From assembly GCA_035582835.1 (NCBI GenBank), contig JAYKAV010000433.1:641851-705850 (forward strand): DNA of 64,000 bases, in the 5' to 3' direction. This DNA is from Phoebastria nigripes. Taxonomy: Eukaryota > Chordata > Aves > Procellariiformes > Diomedeidae. Of the stretch, positions 11,046-23,127 are shown one piece after another; the stretch's first letter is position 1; each line of letters begins with the position of its first letter. A program made the translations under genes and the position numbers. Below the pieces are notes generated by a model. It saw only the letters and a list, made by a program, of their open reading frames with translations. It was not told the origin of the DNA and made no database searches.

Positions 11046-14000
11046 TTCAAAAATAACTGTACTGAAACACTTACAGCCCACATAACCTAGCATTTCCTCT
11101 AGAGAAGGGACCTTAGAGAGAGTAGCTCTCACCATTTCATTTTAAAAATAGCTCAGAAGCCCAAGGGAAGGGTCTGGGGAAGAACTGTTGTCCAAATACA
11201 GAATTAGCTGAGGCCTTTGAATTTGCATTGATACTCTGGCAAGACATACACAGGTCCTTTGCTGGTTAGTTACATACATCTGTCTGTACCGATGACTGAA
11301 GAATGAGAAGATCATCTGCCTTGATTTGCCCAAAATATCAGCTACTCTGAGTAGGTTCTTGTGTGGGAGGATCTGTTTAAATATAGTAGGGAAGATCAGC
11401 TATTTCAGCCCTTTGCATTCGAAAAGCACGCTCTGCCGGGATGGCAGGGAGTAAGCCCTGTTGCTGCACATGGAGAACAGGCACTGATCATCTCCATCAG
11501 GTCCAGGGACTTTCAGTAAAAAAAAAGAAACCAGAATAAATCAGTACCAAGCAGGATGGAGGCCAGAAGGTCAAACAAATGCTTTGTGATGGAGGAGGAG
11601 AAAAGAACTAGTGCTGGTCATTTCAATGGATAATTGAAGAGACCTTCGTGAACAGCCGCATCCAGTTCCAACAGGGAGTCTCCATCCCCGAGGGGTACGC
11701 CAGCTCCCACTCCGAGCAGCACCGTGTCTGTGTTGTGAAAGGGTCGGTTGGCTTCCAGCGGTGTAATACCAGCTCTACCAGTATGGCAGAGACAGCTGAA
11801 TGAGCGCAGGACAGCGTAGCACGGTTTTGCTCAGTTGTCATGCCGGACACGAGTCAGGAAGAAATACCAGTTTTCTCTGTTTGTGGCTGTTGATTGGTAA
11901 TGTCAGCACAAGACAGTAAATTAGGTCCTGAAGCACTGCAGCGTCATCTTTTCAGCAGAGTATTAAACCTGCCAAAGCGCTTATAGATTGGCATTTAATT
12001 GGAGACTGCTTTCAGATCTAGCAACAGATCCAGCCCTATCAATTTGCAGGCTTGCTCCAAAGGCTGGCTGACTCGGTCTAACTCAACTGGGATGTAAACN
12101 GTAGGACTGAGAGACCTGATCTATCTGCTTAAGAACAAACAAAAGATTAAAAAAAAAAGCTATTTTATAAGCACACAAGCTATTTTTCATCTAGTTTTAA
12201 CCTAAACACACTTTTACTGTATAGAAACATTTACACTTGAGTAGTCTAACCCTACGTTGCTCAAGGAAAGGGACAACATCCAGTGAAGGCACTACAGTAT
12301 AGAGGTGTTCAGAAGAACAAGCTGGGAGCTTTCACATGGTCCACCCTTTGGACACTGACCCAGAAGAAGTTAGACTTGGGATGGGTCTAGACTTAAATCA
12401 CCGTAAGAGTAGCAAGAATTCCTCTGTTAAAACCCTTAAAAACTTCTTTACAAGATCGCTTAAACTGTGAATACGTGAGGAAGCGTGATGCGTCCGGGCA
12501 GTGTTGTTGCACTTGGTGGTGATGCTACATGTGGTTTAACTAGCAAGGACTTTACTTCAAAGTATTATGGTTTATTCTAGGAAAAGAAAGCTGTTTAGCT
12601 CCTATCAATCAAACAAACTCTTGCTGGTACGAGCAGCGTTTTCACAGGATTTTTTTTTGCTTATACAGCAACACCAGCATTCCTATTCGTGGAAATAATT
12701 TGCATGCTGGGAGATGCACCAATCTAAACAAAAAGATGAGCCATTGATAACAGCACAGCAATAGAGAAAAAGCAAACTATCCGTAGGTGCAGACGGGTCC
12801 ACAGTAGCAGTGTCTGAAAGCATCGTGTCCAGACTTACGCACAAAGACCTGCTATCAAATACGGGAGATGATTTTTCAGGTGTGAGAAACTAGTAATCAC
12901 AAAAGAAATGTTAGCCCCCCTCCGGTTTGTACCTTTTAAAGACAATACTTTACCCTTTTCTCTGCCATGAAACAGCATTTCTCTACCCCCTTACACTTCC
13001 CAGAGAGACGGATCACACCGGTATTGTAACACATCACCATCATCAGGCTGCCGGTAATTTGTTTTCAAGGTGGGGCAGAATAAAGTGAAATCTAAGACAA
13101 TCCGACCGCTGCCCCATCAGAGCAACGTGAGGGCCGTTGCTGCNGATATTACCGGCCAAAACGACGGCCAGGCTAACGGAGCACATCAGGCAGCAAGGAA
13201 AGGCATGGGAGGAGGAAAAGGGGACTGGAAAACAGGTGCCTCAAAGCACCTTTTTGTTGAAAGCAGCACCTAAAACAGTGAGTGGCTGAGAAGAAAAAAA
13301 AAATAATCAGGCAACGGCTGAGGCTGATTAGCGTCTCTGTCCGTAATATATATATATAATCGGCCATAAACATTCGTTAAACATACCTATCAAGCACAAG
13401 CCAATGCACAAATTTAGCCCACCGCTAGGATTCTCACATATCCGTGGGAAAGCAAGCACGAGCAGCTGCCTCCAGCGGCACGACCGCGCACGTCAAGGTC
13501 GGCTCCGTTTGTGCTTGACGTACGCTGAGAAACGCGCGCGTGGCAGTCTGAGCCTCCCCACGCTTTCCCAAGAACTCCCACCCACCCATACAGGGGAAAA
13601 AAAAGGTGGTTCTCCGCGTACTTGAACCGACGAAATCAATCCGATTGAAACATGAGCTGGCAGCACTGTAATGATGCTGAGAATATTCCGTCCTGCTTTT
13701 TAATTGACAGGCTCTCTAGGATCTGAGGTTAGGAAAAACTGCAGCCTGCTGCGGGAGGAAGGTCTGCGCTGCGATTGCCGTTTTGCAGAAAAGGTGATGA
13801 AGACTGACGTTTGCAGAAGTGGCTTCGGGTGGTCCCGCTCCGGTTGCTCTCTGGAGATGTCTTGCAGGTACTGGAACCTGTGGTTATTTCTAAAAGCCAA
13901 CCTGGTGACCAACGCACAAAGAAAAGGATAAAATCACAGAAAACTCCGATTCCTGGTCACCATCTGTACGGGGTAGGATGGACACGGGGATGTCGTAGCA

Positions 14001-17000
14001 GATGCCTCAAGCACTGATGCTTCAAGAAGCATNGCCAGCTCACAGATCGGGGATCAGCAGGGTGGGTACAAGTGATGGATTCGAAAGCTGCAACCCATTC
14101 AGAGACAGAAACTCCTGGTGCGGGGCAATACGAGCTTTGGAATAAGAGTGACTTATCCTACAGGGTCTCTGGAAGCAGTAAAGGTTAGGTCAGAAAAGGC
14201 TTTTCCAGGACAAGCACGTGCAGAGGGAAAAGCTCCCGGTGTTGCTGCCGGGTTGCCCTGGTCGTGGTGCACCCGGACCCGGATGAAGCCTCCGGCTGAG
14301 TCGGGGTGGACGTGCTCCGTCCCAGCCACCCAGCAATTCGTTACTCTGCTGTTATGTTCAAACTCCATCTCAAATGATCTTTTAAGAGCCTCCTGCTTTC
14401 CTTATCAGATTGTTCTGCTATTTAAAACTAACAGCAGCTCTCGGCCAGACTGTGATATGGAGACAAAGATGATTTTCTTCCTGCTGATTATTTGGCNGGG
14501 ATGAGGGCTCGCCTCTGAAGTCAGCTCTCAGCCAGCTTTAATAACACCAACCCACATCCATCAAACTGAGACAAGTTAACAGCCTTCTCTCGCCAAAAGT
14601 CATAATTTTGCAGAACTTCTAGGACTGATCTGACAATTTCCATTCCTCTTGCCCGAAAAAATTCCAGTTGATTATGATTATTATTTTTAATTTTCCCTTA
14701 TTTAAGTAAGCTGTGAAGGAAAAGATGAAAAGATCCTGCATGTGGAATCAGAGGCTTCCAAGGAAAATGGAGCTGATGGGCAACGACCTGCTTTGGATCT
14801 GGCAGCCGGGTACCCCGGCCACGTTAAAAAACGAGCAACCCTGTTACTATACACTCCCTTATTGTGGGGCATACAGTAACTAATACATCTGACTTCAAAG
14901 CGATGCCTGTGGAGAAGCAAAGATTCGTTTTTCCTTCCACAGGAGAAAGAAAAAAAAGAAAAGATAAAAATTACAAAGCCCCAATCTTTTCACGAGGGGC
15001 AATAACTGCTCCAAAGCAGCTTCACGACAGCGTATTTCTGAATAGCTGAGAGCTTTAAAATTGCAATGTTTGTCCTGACACTTCTAATAAAAACTTCATA
15101 ACAGTATTTTAGCTGAAAGATGGTGTTTGTGGTTGGGGGAAACCAGCTGCTTATTTTTTTCAGGACAAACTTTGCAAACCCAGGGTGGATTTCCGGATGC
15201 CTGTTGCCCTCCTGGTGCCTTCATAATCCGCTGCCCTGCAGTAAGTGACCCAGNACCATTAGAGATGCCACGGGGAATTCAGCTGCATGGGCTGGCCAGG
15301 GAGGCTTTCCCCACCCTTGCACTTCCAAACATTTTCAGCTTTGTTTTTACTCTTTATCTGCTTCGGGATATCTCCGAGATCAACCCCTTCCCTGTCCAGC
15401 TGGGATGAGGATCCAAGTCCTACCCAGAAACCACAAACACAACCCCCCGGCCAACGCTTCCCGCCATTCCNGAGGCAAATCCGAGCCGCTTGAATCTGGG
15501 GAGTCGTGAAAATTACATTACGATGCTGAAAGCGACACGCCAGGTTTGCTGCCAGGGCTGAGTCTGCGGATGCAAACTGCCCCGGGCGGACCTGGGCACA
15601 GCCAGCATCCCTGCCCAGGAAGGGCTGGGAGGGGGAAGGTCCCCCCCTGCGTAACGAGCGGCCTCTCGGCTGATTTTGGAGCATTTTTTGGCCCAGGAAA
15701 GAGAAGGTTTTCCGTAGCTTGATTGCTGTGGGCTCCCTCCACACTGAGAAACAAACCAAAGGGTGTAAAGCCTTTAATCGGCGGCGATCCGCCCTATCTT
15801 AACATCAGCCCCTCGCTCAGGTCAGCAGGGTAATTATCCCCAGGTTTAATTTCAGCTCTCGTTACCACCAAGCTTGTCATAACGCTCTTGCACAGTGTAA
15901 TGGAAACGAAGTAATTACCATAGTCACTGGACACCAATATTATTGTTTGCTGCTCAGATCTCGTTAGGAGTTGTACATTATTAACTTCATCTTGCCACTG
16001 GAATCAATATCGAAGCAATGCTCGGGTCCTCTTTTTAATCACACGATGCAGCTGTGTTACAGTAATAAACGCCCAATTAAGGGTAATTTCTCCCAAGCCC
16101 CTGTTTCTGAAGTCGTTATCCGTGTGTCAATCGATCGCACAGCAATTCACTCACTTGAAATAAGCTGGAAATCATTTCCGAAAGGAAACTCGGAGTGGAA
16201 AAAACCACCTCTAACATGGCAGAGCTTGCAAGAAAAGGTGGCCAGAGGGGTGGGAGAGAGGATGGAAAAGCAGCCGCAGCTTGTGCATGCTCCGAGCAGG
16301 TACTACAGAAGGAAAGATGCGACCTGCAAACAGCAGCGCTTGCACAAGTCACCCTGACATTTCAGCCTCCAGCACAGGAATAACGTTCTGGGACTCCGCA
16401 CCGCGTTTCCCGAACGCTGCCGCTGTGTTCCAACCCACAGGCTCTTCGCTCACAGGGTGCCGAAGGCCCTGCCGCCGCCGCTCACGCNGGCAGGAGCGAC
16501 GCTGCTCTCCCCGTTAATCCCCGTATGTTTTATGAATTGCATCCCTCATCCATGCCCCCCGCGGAAAAGCCCGCGGCCACCTTTAACCAGCTGCACCACG
16601 GGAAAGCGAAGCCCCGGCTCGGAGACACGCGTTCGAGGGTGATGGGGAAGGGCCCGAAGCAACTTCAAGCGAAAAAAGGAATTCCCTGAAGTTTCCTTAT
16701 GCAACACTATCTGCCCTATAAACATGCGATTTTGGCAGAAAATAAAACAGATTTCCAACGCACCNCCCTCGGTCTTAAAAAGAGGAGGGAAGCGGGGAGG
16801 AGGGCTGGCAGGCGCTCACGCCTGGCTCTCGGTTACGCTGCCTTCTCTCCGGCCAGCCCCAGCCCGCTCGTCGGACTCGGCTGTCACCGGTTCTCCGCTC
16901 ATTTAATTACCTGAGGTTGTTGGGTACCGGCTGGGTACCCGGCCAGTGACCTGCTACCTCTCCAGCNAAGCCTTAACGGCTCACGGCTGTGCTTCTCGCC

Positions 17001-18826
17001 GTGCTGCCCGAGCCATGCTGTACCCCACTGCCATGGGGCTGCTTTCGCCGGTCCCCCCTGCCCGCCCGGCGCTCAGCGGGGTGAGGAAGGGGACACGCCG
17101 CCTCTGCCACGGCACGACAGCTTGGGAACGTACCCACGGGGAAAAGCCCTGAGCCNGAGCGTGGGCAATGCCACAAGCACGCTTGCGGGGCTGCAAAGCG
17201 GCTAAGGAGGCTGTTGGGAAAAAAGAGTCGTGGTTTTTTTCCCCGACGCACCCCCAGCTCACCTTCAGGCGGGTGCTCCCGGGAGAAGGACAGGCAGATC
17301 GGCAGCTCCAGCGTTTGGCACTTACGTTTTTGGGTAACGCCTTCTCACCCCTCTGCCCCATACGCGGCGCAGGATCGGCGTAATATTTTTGAGCTCTTCC
17401 ATGGGAACAAAAGCACCTTTATACCNTAACGCCAAGGAGATGGAACCCCCCTCACCACAACGGCAGGTCTTCCCTCTCCCAACTAGCAGAACAAACCTGG
17501 TTTGGGGTTTTTCCCCACTGTAATTTTCTTTTTTTTCCCCTCCAAGCTCTGTGAAGCACTTACATCGCTATTTCTAAGTTTAGCAAATTGCTTCAGCCCC
17601 ACCAGCCTGCTGGGCTCTGCAGAGGACAGAGCACAAAGAACTGTTGAACATGAATAATCCCTTACAGAAAACAACTGGCATGACCTTTTATACCTAATTG
17701 GGGAATTAGTTTCACCTCTTGAAGCACCTTTGGCTGCTTTAGGCACAGCTGAAGCCTCAGCCATGCTGCCCCAGCAGCTCCGCTGGCTTTAATCGCAGTA
17801 TTTTAGCAGAGCAATAGCCCAGGCTCTGCGTAGGCGTTGTCGGAGCTGCCTGACCTGAAACCTGGTTTAAAGACCTGCTCCTACAGCCCCAACTGCATGC
17901 AAAATCTCTGATAAAAAGGAGAAAGCTCNTTAAAATAACTCCAACCACCCTCTGAGGCTCTGCCCGTACAGCTAAACTGGGCTGAACTGGGTATAGCACA
18001 TCACTCAGGCGTACGCTGAATTTAGGAGAGGAATAGTTTTAGTGACTTCAGCCATATGGATCGTGCTTGCCCTAAATCCAAAAATACCTTCTTTTTTTTT
18101 TTTTTTTTTGTGAAAAACCCCTTTGATCGTGGCTGGATGATGTCCTGAGCCCGTACTCCAGCTCTCTTTAGAACTGAGACTTGCAACCCAAAGGGAGTGA
18201 ACATGGGTGGAAATCGATAAAAGAAACGCACACCTGCCATTTTAAATCCTAACAGCTTCATTCTAAGAGCCAACAGCATATGGAGAGATTGGTTTTATTT
18301 GGTTTTAAAGACATTTACATTACTTATAAACACACACAGGAGGGAACAGTCAAGAAATAAAAATCTAATCTTGATTCTTGCATGTCCCTAAACACTCAAT
18401 GTGCATTGCAGAAGCTTTTTCAAGTGTCTGTGCAAAAAGCATTTTAGTGCCGAAGTTTTTTTCCCAAGCTCTTAAAAATGTCAATACTGACGTTACCTTG
18501 AAGGTAAATGCCTGTTGATTGAAAAGGTCGCATATTTCTGCTGTGCCTCTGTGCCGATCCTGCAAGCACCGAGGTTCCTGAATGCATCTGTGATAAAAGG
18601 TGACCCGAGGTATTCCTGGAAAAATGGGACAAGCTGGTGGTTTGGCGGAAAGAAAAACAGTCGCATGACGGCTGGCCCCGGGTCCTGTTTGCATTCGGGG
18701 CAACTCTGCTGACTTTGCCAGTGGTGGAAAGGGGGCTGGGGGATCGGCCGGACGCAGGCAGCACCCAGCGCCTTTTGGGTCGGCGGTACCAGCGCTGCTC
18801 CCGGCAGGCTGGGATCCTGGCCTGGC
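11046..18826. other. Intergenic region between CCDC32 and the receptor gene
   Basis: No exon with convincing protein similarity or splice structure was seen on either strand. The left half is AT-rich. There is a short (AT) run at about 13347-13358 and an 18-base T-run at 18092-18109. Moderately GC-rich patches occur near 14.2-14.35, 15.5-15.7 and 16.4-17.3 kb. A homeobox-motif-rich stretch at about 15.83-16.16 kb is discussed as a possible conserved element. The open frames here are of the length expected by chance in such sequence. Confidence 0.6.
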
Positions 18827-19059
18827 TTGGTTTTTTCTTCTCCACCAGAAAATAAAATGCAAAATGGCATTTTTATTCCCCCACACCGTGGCTGTGGGCT
18901 GGATGCAATTCCCCCCCGCCCCTCGCTATCGCTGCCTCTGCGCCTGGCCCTTGCTGGCTCGTTGGCTGGAGCTGCTTGCTTTTGGGGACAGGCCGGTGCT
19001 GGTGTGCACTGGGGGTTCAGCTCCGTGGGGCACACGCTGTACCCCATGCCTGTGCCCCA

Positions 19060-19480
19060 CACCACAGCTGGCTGGTGGCCCTGGGTGGCTGGGCCACGCT
19101 CGCCCCATGGTTGGGTGCCCATCAACCCATGGCTGGACCCCTCTCACCCCACCCTGCCCTTGCCCCACGGCTGGGCCAGGAGCACCCTTTGGTTGGGTGC
19201 CCATCGCCCTACAGCTGGGCCACCCTTGCCCCATGGCTGCCTTCACCCCATGGCTACCTTTACCCCACAGCTGTCTTCACCCCATGCTGCCTTCACCCCA
19301 TGCTGCCTTCACCCCATGGCTGCCTGCACCCCCAGAGCTGCCTTTATCCCATGGCTGTCCCCAGCCCATGGCTGGGCTGCCCTCACCCCACTCTGCCTGC
19401 ACCCCCCTCTGCCTGCACCCCATGGCTGCCCCCAGCCCATGGCTGGGCTGCCCTCACCCCACGCTGCCCTCGCCCCCCGC
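19060..19480. repeat. Degenerate C-rich low-complexity array
   Basis: Imperfect repeats of about 18-21 bp built on the motif CACCCCATGGCTGCC, with variants CCCCAGCCCATGGCTGGG and CACCCCATGCTGCCTT, run for about 400 bp. The repeat keeps several frames open on both strands, which explains long Pro/His-rich open frames across this segment that have no other sign of coding. Confidence 0.75.
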
Positions 19481-20060
19481 CCGCCCGCTCCCCCGGGCCG
19501 GGACCCCCGACGGGGCGGCCGCTGCCGGCGCCCGGGAGCTCCGCGCGGTCCCTGCGCCCGCCCGCCCCGTCCCCTCCCCGTCCCCTCCCCGTGCCCCCCG
19601 CGCCTTCCCCTCCCCTCCCTGCCCGGGGGGGGTCTCCTGGAGCTGGCCCCGAGGGCGGGCGGGGGCTCCCCGCAGCCGCCCCGCCTGGCGCAGCGCTGCC
19701 GCCCCCGGCAGCCGCCGGCCGGGCTTGGATGCGGGGCGGGGGGGGAGATGCGGCTCCGGCTGCGAGACGGTGAGGTGGGATGTGCGCGTCCCGGCGAATA
19801 CCTGGAATACCGCGCAGCGCGCGTGGGAACGTCCTGTTCCTCCACGGTTTAAAAGCTCAGGCACCGGTGCAAGAAGAAAAAACCCACCACCCGCACAAAA
19901 ACCCGAGCGAAAGCAGAGGGAAGCGCGGATTGCGGCTGCCAGAGGTCCCCCGGCGAGCAGCAGCCTGCGGAGGAAAGGCTCTCCCGCAGCTCCGCGGAGC
20001 ACCGGGGGGGCAGGGAGCCCCCCGGCCCCCCGCAGGTGGGGGCGGGAGGAGGACCTGGCT
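19480..20060. promoter_or_regulatory. CpG island upstream of the PRLHR-like receptor
   Basis: A GC- and CpG-rich block begins just after the C-rich array and ends about 1 kb upstream of the receptor coding exon. A donor-like CAG followed by GTGGGG occurs near 20036. This is the best candidate for the receptor promoter and a non-coding first exon, joined to the acceptor at 21077-21078. The assignment is inferred from position only. Confidence 0.4.
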
Positions 20061-21078
20061 CGGCTCCTGGCTCGGCAATGAAGCTGAATATTTCTTCTTT
20101 AAATTAATGGTCACATTGGCTTCTCGGCTGCAAGTTTCGATCCGCGTTTTGTATTCCCACCCCGGGCAGGGCATGGGGACCTGGAGCTACCTTACAGCGT
20201 GCGCTCTGCGTGTGCAGCCGTGAGGTAGAAAACCATAATATCTCAGTTAATTATGGGGGCTACTTAATTAATGCTGTTTTGGCTCTCCACTGGGGGGAAG
20301 ACGACTGTCCAAGTCCTGGTGAGAGGGATGAAATGGTAAATTTGGCAGCGTGGGGTCCCAGAGGAGGATGCCGGAGGGTGATTCTTCATTTCCTTACACT
20401 TTCTGCTGGAACACATTTGACATCATCCCCTTGTGCTGCTGTNAGTAGTTTTGTGGACGTGCCCAGGGAGCCACGCTCTCCCTCCCGTCGCCGTCGCTGC
20501 AAGGGAAGGCAGGAGAAAACCACCCGGGGCAGGAGAAGCCCCAGCTCCGTGGGTGGTGGAGGGGTAACCAACGGGGTAAAATAACCCCATGGGACGGGAG
20601 AACGGTGGGGTGGGCTGGGATGGAGAGAGACGGGAGGGCAGGGAGATGGAGGGGACCCTTCTGCCGAGCCGGGTGGCCGGAGGGCAGCGGCAGGGCTGGC
20701 AGGTCGGGATGGAGTTGGCAGGGGAAAAATGAAAAGCAAAAAATGCAGGAGTGCCTTTTATTTCTGCTTTATGACAGCACGGCTCCCAGGTTACTTTCCA
20801 TGAGGCATCCAGAGCTGCTTTCCCTGTCCTGCTGCTCCAAACTGCCAGCTCCCCGCAGATCTGCGCCCAGCTGGTTAACCATTTTGTAGCCAGGTTCCCC
20901 ATTTTCTCCGTACCAAAGCTCCGCTGTGTCTGCCACGGGGCACGATCACTCTTAAAAAGTCACAGCATCTTTTANGTCAGCCAGTGCATCGCTACAGGGC
21001 TGTGCAAGAGGACCTAGACCCTGGGGACGGGTTCTTCTGCCCAGAAGTACAACCAAAGCAGGTTTCTTTCCCCTTCAG
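20061..21078 (+). other. Sequence between the CpG island and the receptor exon, probable 5' intron
   Basis: About 1 kb ending in a good pyrimidine-rich acceptor, ggtttctttccccttcag, at 21061-21078, only 64 bases before the receptor ATG. I see no coding exon in it. An N lies near 20442 and another near 20975. Confidence 0.4.
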
Positions 21079-21142
21079 GGCTGACGATCTCATCTCTGAC
21101 TTCAAGGCGTGGAGAAGCAGCATCAGCCGCAGGAGAGACAGC

Positions 21143-22234
21143 ATGGCTCACAGTCAGCTGCCCAACGACTCCTGGCAGAACGGCTCAGCCCCTCTCTTCA
21201 CCGGCCTGGACCTCCTCCTGGAGCTGAAGCCTCTCTTCATCCCGCTCTACGCCACGCTGGTGGCAGTGGCGTGCACGGGGAACCTCTTCCTCATCCTCCT
21301 CATCGCTCTCACCAAGAAGCTGCACTGCACCACCAATTTCCTCATCGGGAACCTGGCGGCGGCCGATTTCATCATGTGCCTCGCCTGCGTCCCCCTCACC
21401 GTCTCCTACGCCTTCGAGGTGCGGGGCTGGCTCTTCGGGATGTTCATGTGCTACTTTGTCACCTTGATGCAGGCCGCCACCGTCTTCGTCTCGGTGCTGT
21501 CCCTCACCGCCATCGCCATTGACCGGTACATTGTGGTGGCGTACCCTATTCGCAGGAGGATAAGCTGCAGGTCCTGCATCTGCCTCGTGGCCTGCATTTG
21601 GTTACTCTCAATCATGGCCTCTGTTCCCACGTCGCTGCACACCCACTACTTGGATCTCAACACCATCGGCCACGACATGATCATCTGCGAAGAGTTTTGG
21701 AAGCATGAAGAGAGAGAGCGGCTGCTGTACTCGTGCTTGATGCTCCTCTTGTCCTACATGCTCCCACTTTTGGCGGTGTCGGTCTCCTTCTGTGCCATCA
21801 CCTACCACCTGCGGAGGAGGAACGTCCCAGGCGCTGCCTATCCCTGCCAAGACAAATGGACCAAAACGAAGCAGAAGACCTTCCGGGTGCTCACCGTCTC
21901 AGTGGTGTGCTTTGCTATCTGCTGGCTGCCCCTCCAGGTGGTGAACTTCATCAGAGACATCGATGAGGAGTTTACCATCCTGGACAAGAGGTACGTCAAC
22001 GTTATCCAGGTCTCGTGTCACCTGATTGCCATGAGCTCTGCCTGCTACAACCCTTTCATCTATGCCTCCCTCCATGACAAGTTCTGGTTCCACCTCAGCA
22101 GCTACTTCTACCGCAAGAAGAAGAGCTCCAGCATTATGTCCTGCAAGGCTTCTCGGTTCAATACCTGCTCCACCCTGGCAGATGCTCCTACTGGGGTCTC
22201 GGATAAGATAGCTTTGCAAACTAGATTCTCTTAA
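21143..22234 (+). CDS. Prolactin-releasing peptide receptor-like GPCR (PRLHR family)
   Basis: A complete 363-residue rhodopsin-class receptor in one exon. Relatives bind RFamide peptides (PrRP and C-RFa) at the plasma membrane of neurons and pituitary cells. The N-terminus has two N-glycosylation sequons (NDS 8-10, NGS 13-15). Seven hydrophobic helices follow, with GN at 46-47 (TM1), LAAAD at 71-75 (TM2), a conserved disulfide pair likely C103-C182, DRY at 127-129, CWLP at 260-263 (TM6) and NPFIY at 303-307 (TM7). PRLHR-family hallmarks include NFLIGNLA, ACVPLTVSYAFE.RGW, PIRRRIS, ICEEFW and SSACYNPFIYA. The chosen ATG has A at -3 and G at +4. The frame stays open for 53 more codons upstream, but that part spans the acceptor at 21078 and looks intronic. 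Identity differs enough from mammalian PRLHR that I read it as a second, non-mammalian family member (PRLHR2 or C-RFa receptor type). Which one needs a phylogeny. Confidence 0.93.
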   Translation: MAHSQLPNDSWQNGSAPLFTGLDLLLELKPLFIPLYATLVAVACTGNLFLILLIALTKKLHCTTNFLIGNLAAADFIMCLACVPLTVSYAFEVRGWLFGMFMCYFVTLMQAATVFVSVLSLTAIAIDRYIVVAYPIRRRISCRSCICLVACIWLLSIMASVPTSLHTHYLDLNTIGHDMIICEEFWKHEERERLLYSCLMLLLSYMLPLLAVSVSFCAITYHLRRRNVPGAAYPCQDKWTKTKQKTFRVLTVSVVCFAICWLPLQVVNFIRDIDEEFTILDKRYVNVIQVSCHLIAMSSACYNPFIYASLHDKFWFHLSSYFYRKKKSSSIMSCKASRFNTCSTLADAPTGVSDKIALQTRFS

Positions 22235-22920
22235 CTGAAGGACCCCAAGAGATCAGTTTTGCTTTTGGACCTGGTGCGCGCTTTGCTTTAGACTGGACGT
22301 AGGAGCTGGTTGCTGGTCGTGGTGGTATGTTGCTGTTCCCAGAAGAGGTCTCTTGTGCTTGGCAAGGAGAGCGAGCACCAGGGAACAAACCGATGGGCTT
22401 TGTGTCCTCAAGAGCAGCTCTTCTGAGCAGCTCAAGGATGTTTTGTTCTTTGGGGAAAACAAACCGGTGCAACAACAAACACCGCCGCCAGGCAAAGGCA
22501 GAGTAATTTGGAGCAGGACGTACCTGCTAGCCCACGTACAGACACGCTGGAGCAGCGGTAGGTGTTTCCACCTGACCCAATTCAAGAGACAGGTGGGAAG
22601 ACGTGAGTGTCAATGAAAAAACGGTTGCTTGGCTCGTTGAAACAGAACAACGGATGAGTATCCAAATTAATGACCGGACACACAACTAGCCTGATGTAGT
22701 GCTCTATAAGCCTCAGTTTTCAGAAATGCCTCTGCATCGGCATAGTCACAGTCTCCCTCCGTTTCTGCGCTTGCTCTACGTGCCGAGGAGCAATGCCTGA
22801 GCCATATCCCAGCGCCGGGTCGTGCAGCAAGTGCCGCGTGCCAGGGCGGTGGGCCAGGAAAGCGGGGGCTGCCTGGGCCAAGCAAGTTTCCCATTGGGCT
22901 TTTACAGACCTCATCTCACA

Positions 22921-23127
22921 TCACGGCTGGGTACGGAGTACATACCCTATATCTAGAATCATGGCTGGGTATAGGGTATATACCCTATATCTAGAATCAT
23001 GGCTGGTTATGGGGTATATACGCTATATCTTGAATCATGGTTGGGTGTAGAGCATACACCCTGTATCTCACATCATAGCTGGGCATGGGGCATCTACCCT
23101 ATATCTTGACTCATGGCTGGGTATGGT
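22921..23127 (+). repeat. 38-bp minisatellite with palindromic units
   Basis: Units begin with TCATGGCTGG or a close variant at 22921, 22959, 22997, 23035, 23073 and 23111, an exact 38-bp period over five full copies and a partial sixth. Each unit can form a stem around its middle. In unit 2 (22959-22996) the core ATAGGGTATATACCCTAT is a perfect 18-bp palindrome. Confidence 0.93.

Noticed and set aside
15259..15759. A 166-codon minus-strand open frame
   Set aside because: It contains an ambiguous base, has no recognisable domain or splice context, and overlaps other frames of similar length in GC-rich sequence.
18827..20081. Open frames of 341 and 405 codons (plus) and 265, 210 and 182 codons in other frames
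   Set aside because: The C-rich tandem array and CpG island keep all frames open. The translations are simple Pro/His/Leu repeats with no domain.
20984..21142. Extending the receptor N-terminus by 53 residues
   Set aside because: The extension crosses a good splice acceptor at 21078, lacks receptor-like features, and the internal ATG at 21143 has a strong context and family-like position.
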